A stretch of 64,000 nt of DNA from Streptococcus zalophi. GTDB lineage: Bacteria > Bacillota > Bacilli > Lactobacillales > Streptococcaceae. The notes under the pieces were generated by a model. The model made no database searches. It saw nothing but the letters and a program-made list of their open reading frames with translations, and had not been told where the DNA came from. Shown piece by piece: positions 61,157 to 64,000 of this stretch. Within the stretch, counting starts at the first letter, position 1. The number at the start of each line of letters is the position of its first letter. The stretch lies in the NCBI RefSeq assembly GCF_016481285.1, contig NZ_JAENBP010000005.1, positions 62,001 through 126,000 of the forward strand, written 5' to 3'. The translations under genes and the position numbers were made by a program.

Positions 61157-61642
61157 TTAAATGTTCAATGTTTCTTCTTTCTTATTATCTTCTAGTTCAC
61201 TAGTTTTATAAAGAGTAAAGGAATAGAGAGATATTAAAATAATTTGAATAGCAAGACTAAATATTGACAGTTGTCCAGCTGTTATCATATAAAATAAAGA
61301 AGTAGCAATATTGAAAAGGTAAAAACCAATTCCAATGTAGTATGGCAGTTTTTTGACCATTTTTTCTTGTTTCAAATATTTGAGATTTTGAAAGCAAAGG
61401 AAAGAAATAACAATTAAGATAATAAGACCTACTATTATTTGAACAAAAAAGAGAGGTGTGGCACTTTTTTTAATGGTATCAGCCAAAACAGGATCGTTGG
61501 CAGCAATTTGATCAATATTATTTAAAGAGAAATAGATACTCCAAATAGAAAAAAGGGACAGAACAATTGAAAAAATATTAATAGCTATAATTGTGATTGT
61601 ACTAGTACGAATGGCTTGTCGGATTTTTGTCATTGATTTCAT
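61157..61642 (-). CDS. Hypothetical four-helix membrane protein
   Basis: The 161-residue protein has four predicted membrane helices (about 14-40, 64-86, 98-118, 124-145) and an acidic tail ELEDNKKEET. GAGGAG lies before the start. No family is recognised; similar small membrane proteins in streptococci are unannotated. It is monocistronic and converges with dinB. Confidence 0.65.
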   Translation of the reverse strand: MKSMTKIRQAIRTSTITIIAINIFSIVLSLFSIWSIYFSLNNIDQIAANDPVLADTIKKSATPLFFVQIIVGLIILIVISFLCFQNLKYLKQEKMVKKLPYYIGIGFYLFNIATSLFYMITAGQLSIFSLAIQIILISLYSFTLYKTSELEDNKKEETLNI

Positions 61643-61830
61643 TTTTTTCTCCTCATAAAATAATTTTAAACTAAACTTATTATATCATATTTATTCAAAA
61701 TTAAAATAGTAAGACAGGATTAAGAGTTTAGTTTTTTCAATTCTAATTTTTTGTCGTAATCATTCTATTTGAGGAACAGTTTTAAAAATAGCTAACCAAT
61801 ATATGTTCACTATATGATTATATAGTAGGA

Positions 61831-62154
61831 TCACTTAAATATCTTTATTACAATACCAATAATTTGCCCAATAAGGCTTATGATGCCATAAAAAACAATA
61901 TAAAAAGCTGCTGAATCATTTAATAAAAAGATATTTGGTATCCACAGTAAACCGACCACTATTGGAAAATACCATTTAAAACCGTTTTTTACTGTATATA
62001 TTTCGGAAACAATAAAAACAAATAGTGGCAATATGATTAATAATATGAAGATAGCACTACCAGTATCTTGTATCAGTAATAGTGGTGACAGATAATAAAT
62101 CAATGCCACAATACCATAAATAGCATATTTTTTAGCAATAGTAATGATAGTCAT
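61831..62154 (-). CDS. Hypothetical small membrane protein
   Basis: The ATG whose first base is 62154 has GGAGGA five bases upstream. The 107-residue protein is hydrophobic with about three or four helices (YAIYGIVALIYYLSPLLL, AIFILLIILPLFVFIVSEIY, WYFPIVVGLLWIPNIFLL, FYIVFYGIISLIGQIIGIVI). No family is recognised. The 188-bp gap to the next minus-strand gene shows no terminator, so co-transcription is possible. Confidence 0.6.
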   Translation of the reverse strand: MTIITIAKKYAIYGIVALIYYLSPLLLIQDTGSAIFILLIILPLFVFIVSEIYTVKNGFKWYFPIVVGLLWIPNIFLLNDSAAFYIVFYGIISLIGQIIGIVIKIFK

Positions 62155-62430
62155 GTTTTCCTCCAAAATTAAGTCATCTAAAAAACTTTTTAATCATATT
62201 TATTCAAAAAATAAATAGAAGAGAACACTGTTTAAGAAATCAATTTTCTATTCAAAAAAACAATATCATTTTATTGTGACTTTGTAAATCGTAGTTTCTC
62301 TCTTTTTGTTCTAAAATGAAACACTCAATTGGATTGAGATAAGTAAATTACTTTTTGAAATAGTTATTTTACATTTCATTTATGAAAATACGAATTCGAA
62401 ATAATTTGTGAAATAGGGCGTTTCTTTTTG
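62155..62430. other. AT-rich gap before the GH31 gene
   Basis: No reading frame with a ribosome-binding site, tRNA or strong hairpin is seen. A short palindrome-like ACGAATTCG at 62388-62396 is the only symmetric element. Confidence 0.4.
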
Positions 62431-62479
62431 TGTACAAATGTTTGTTGTTGTGTTAAAATATGCCCTGTAAACGTTTTCT
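62431..62479 (+). promoter_or_regulatory. Promoter and cre box of the GH31 gene
   Basis: TGTACA (62431-62436) and TAAAAT (62454-62459) are 17 bp apart. TGTAAACGTTTTCT (62466-62479) matches the cre consensus at 13 of 14 positions and lies just after the -10, a typical place for CcpA roadblock or repression. Confidence 0.7.
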
Positions 62480-62505
62480 AAAAAATATATAAAGGGAGAT
62501 ATGAT

Positions 62506-64000
62506 ATGAAAAATTTTTCTTACTATAAAAGATTAAAATTTTCAATCAGACGTTTGTCTGTAGGTGTTGCTTCTGTTGCTATAGGAGCATCACTTTTTGG
62601 TGTTAGCCCTGTTTTGGCTGATCAAACAGAAACAACAAGGACTACAGAAACAGCTACTAATGATGTCTCACCATTAGTTCAAGATGAAACTAATACAGTA
62701 GCTGATAGTAGTGAATTAACGAATGCTACAAATGACGCAGTTGTCCTTGATGAAACTGTTCATGAAACAACTGAAACACCAGAAGTGGTAACAGTTAATT
62801 CAGCAGAGACAACTCCTGAGCCAGTAGAAACGACACCTCTAATGGCAACGGCACTTGAAGATAATACAGAAGGTGAAAGTGAAGCGCCTGAAGTTTTTGA
62901 AAAACCAGCCAATGCAGTTGGTGCTATTGATTCATTAACCTTTGAAAATGGTGTTGCTAATATTGTTTATAACACTGGTGAGAAAGCTAGAGTTAGCCTA
63001 TATAATGACCATGTCTTTAGATACTATATTGATAAAACAGGAGAATTTGTAGAAGATCCAGTACCAAGTAGAGAAGATAGACCAGCAAAAATTGCGATTA
63101 AGACATTAGAGGATTATCGTGATACTAACAGTGCATTAGGTAGTATGTCTGAAGATGAAACTAGCTACAAAATTACAACGGATAAAGTCCAATTAGTTTT
63201 TGACAAACAGACTGCTAGATTATCTGTTTTTGATAAGGTATCAAACAACCTCATCACAAAAGAGGTTCTTCCAGTTCAAATCACTGCTAATAAGACAACA
63301 CAAACACTCTCTCAAGATGACAATGAATACTTCTTTGGTGGTGGGATGCAAAATGGTCGTTTCACTCATAAAGGGAATAAGATTAACATTGTTAATGAAA
63401 ACAACTGGGTTGATGGTGGTGTGGCATCACCAAGTCCATTTTACTGGTCTACAAAAGGTTACGGGGTCTTAAGAAATACCTTTAAGCGAGGACAATATGA
63501 TTTTGGAACAGAAGACCCAGTAAGTATGACAACAACTCACGATGAAGATCGTTTTGATGCTTATTTCTTTGTTAACAATACGCCTGCTAATCTTTTAAAA
63601 GATTACTATGAATTAACTGGATCACCTGCTGTTCTACCAGAGTATGCCCTTTATCTAGGTCATTTGAATGCCTACAACAGAGATTATTGGGTAGAAGTGC
63701 CAAGTAATACCAGAGGTGCTATCTTATTGGATGGCAAGTATTACAAAGAATATCAACCCAACCAATTGCCTGAAGCTGATCGTCCAAATGCCATCAAAGA
63801 AACTTTAAATGGTGAAGGTGATAGCTACAAATTCTCAGCTCGTGCAGTGATTGACCGTTATAAAGCTATGGATATGCCATTATCATGGTTCTTACCAAAT
63901 GATGGTTACGGTGCAGGTTATGGTCAAACCGATAGTCTAGATGGTAATATCCAAAACTTGAAATCATTCGTTGATTACGCCAAAGAAAATGGTGTTAAGG
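62506..64000 (+). CDS. Cell-surface GH31 alpha-glycosidase, 5' part
   Basis: The gene runs past the window end, so only the first 498 codons are seen. The start follows AAGGGAG. Residues 1-38 are a YSIRK-type signal peptide (FSIRRLSVGVASVAIGASLF, cleavage after VLA). A Thr/Glu-rich stretch follows to about 140, then the GH31 N-terminal beta domain (DSLTFENGVANIVYNTGE, VQLVFDKQTARLSVFDK, EYFFGGGMQNGRFTHKG) and the beginning of the barrel (PEYALYLGHLNAYNRDYW, DMPLSWFLPNDGYGAGYG). GH31 enzymes cut alpha-glucosidic or related bonds. A C-terminal LPXTG anchor is expected but lies outside the window. The upstream cre box points to carbon control. Confidence 0.9.
   Translation, partial: MKNFSYYKRLKFSIRRLSVGVASVAIGASLFGVSPVLADQTETTRTTETATNDVSPLVQDETNTVADSSELTNATNDAVVLDETVHETTETPEVVTVNSAETTPEPVETTPLMATALEDNTEGESEAPEVFEKPANAVGAIDSLTFENGVANIVYNTGEKARVSLYNDHVFRYYIDKTGEFVEDPVPSREDRPAKIAIKTLEDYRDTNSALGSMSEDETSYKITTDKVQLVFDKQTARLSVFDKVSNNLITKEVLPVQITANKTTQTLSQDDNEYFFGGGMQNGRFTHKGNKINIVNENNWVDGGVASPSPFYWSTKGYGVLRNTFKRGQYDFGTEDPVSMTTTHDEDRFDAYFFVNNTPANLLKDYYELTGSPAVLPEYALYLGHLNAYNRDYWVEVPSNTRGAILLDGKYYKEYQPNQLPEADRPNAIKETLNGEGDSYKFSARAVIDRYKAMDMPLSWFLPNDGYGAGYGQTDSLDGNIQNLKSFVDYAKENGVK

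Overview
The window is a low-GC Firmicute chromosome segment and almost certainly a streptococcus of the pyogenic group (S. uberis / S. parauberis / S. iniae-like). Pointers are a YSIRK-type signal peptide, a RocS chromosome-segregation protein, a Pht/HtpA histidine-triad lipoprotein with AdcR-like boxes, CppA, the divergent pepX-aquaporin pair known from lactococci, an HdiR-UmuC SOS cassette like the one described in S. uberis, and CcpA (cre) boxes in front of many catabolic genes. The exact species cannot be fixed from the sequence alone.

Layout. 1-2104: housekeeping genes (flavoprotein, rocS, exonuclease, ybaB). 2302-9045: an AT-rich defence island with a compact type III restriction-modification pair (mod-res) followed by a two-gene unit, a Cap4/DUF4297-like nuclease plus a Rad50/SMC-like ATPase with a zinc-hook-like CxxC. 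9265-10616: an L,D-transpeptidase, then the remains of two divergent genes that have both lost their 5' ends. 10592-13452: SOS cassette (HdiR-like repressor, UmuC-like polymerase, YolD-like protein, small protein). 13540-14008: a scar-like interval with a well-preserved but orphan type II-A tracrRNA, a 58-residue membrane ORF and a possible half CRISPR repeat, but no cas gene and no array. 14013-20458: YesM/YesN-type two-component system next to an AfuABC/FbpABC-type ABC transporter. 20547-27650: a HAD hydrolase, then a TPP-riboswitch-led thiamine salvage operon (thiW-ykoEDC-tenA-thiD-thiM-thiE).

27791-40676 is the L-ascorbate (ula) regulon: ulaABCDEF, the activator ulaR and the lactonase ulaG. 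Between ulaF and ulaR sits a 4.7-kb guest module (CoA-acylating aldehyde dehydrogenase, AraC regulator, phosphate acyltransferase, butyrate-type kinase). It is flanked by direct repeats copied from the ulaF 3' end and the ulaR promoter, so its arrival can be read from the sequence. 40804-49610 holds an acetyltransferase, a membrane protein, the zinc-linked histidine-triad lipoprotein, a DIP1984-family protein and a TetR-controlled ABC-2 exporter with two perfect operators. 49546-64000 has a PadR/DUF1129 pair, pepX, an aquaporin, cppA with a class C serine hydrolase, a histidine-phosphatase-like lipoprotein with an altered catalytic motif, an acetyltransferase, pflB, dinB, two small membrane proteins and the start of a cell-surface GH31 glycosidase that runs off the window.

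How the parts work together: much of the window is about carbon and cofactor scavenging (ascorbate, aldehydes, a phosphorylated compound or iron, thiamine precursors, peptides, surface glycans) under carbon-catabolite control, interspersed with defence and DNA-damage modules. The most notable item is the orphan tracrRNA (minus strand, 13662-13740): its anti-repeat, nexus fold and terminal hairpin are kept although no Cas9 operon is visible. Next are the nuclease/ATPase defence pair and the repeat-flanked insertion in the ula regulon.
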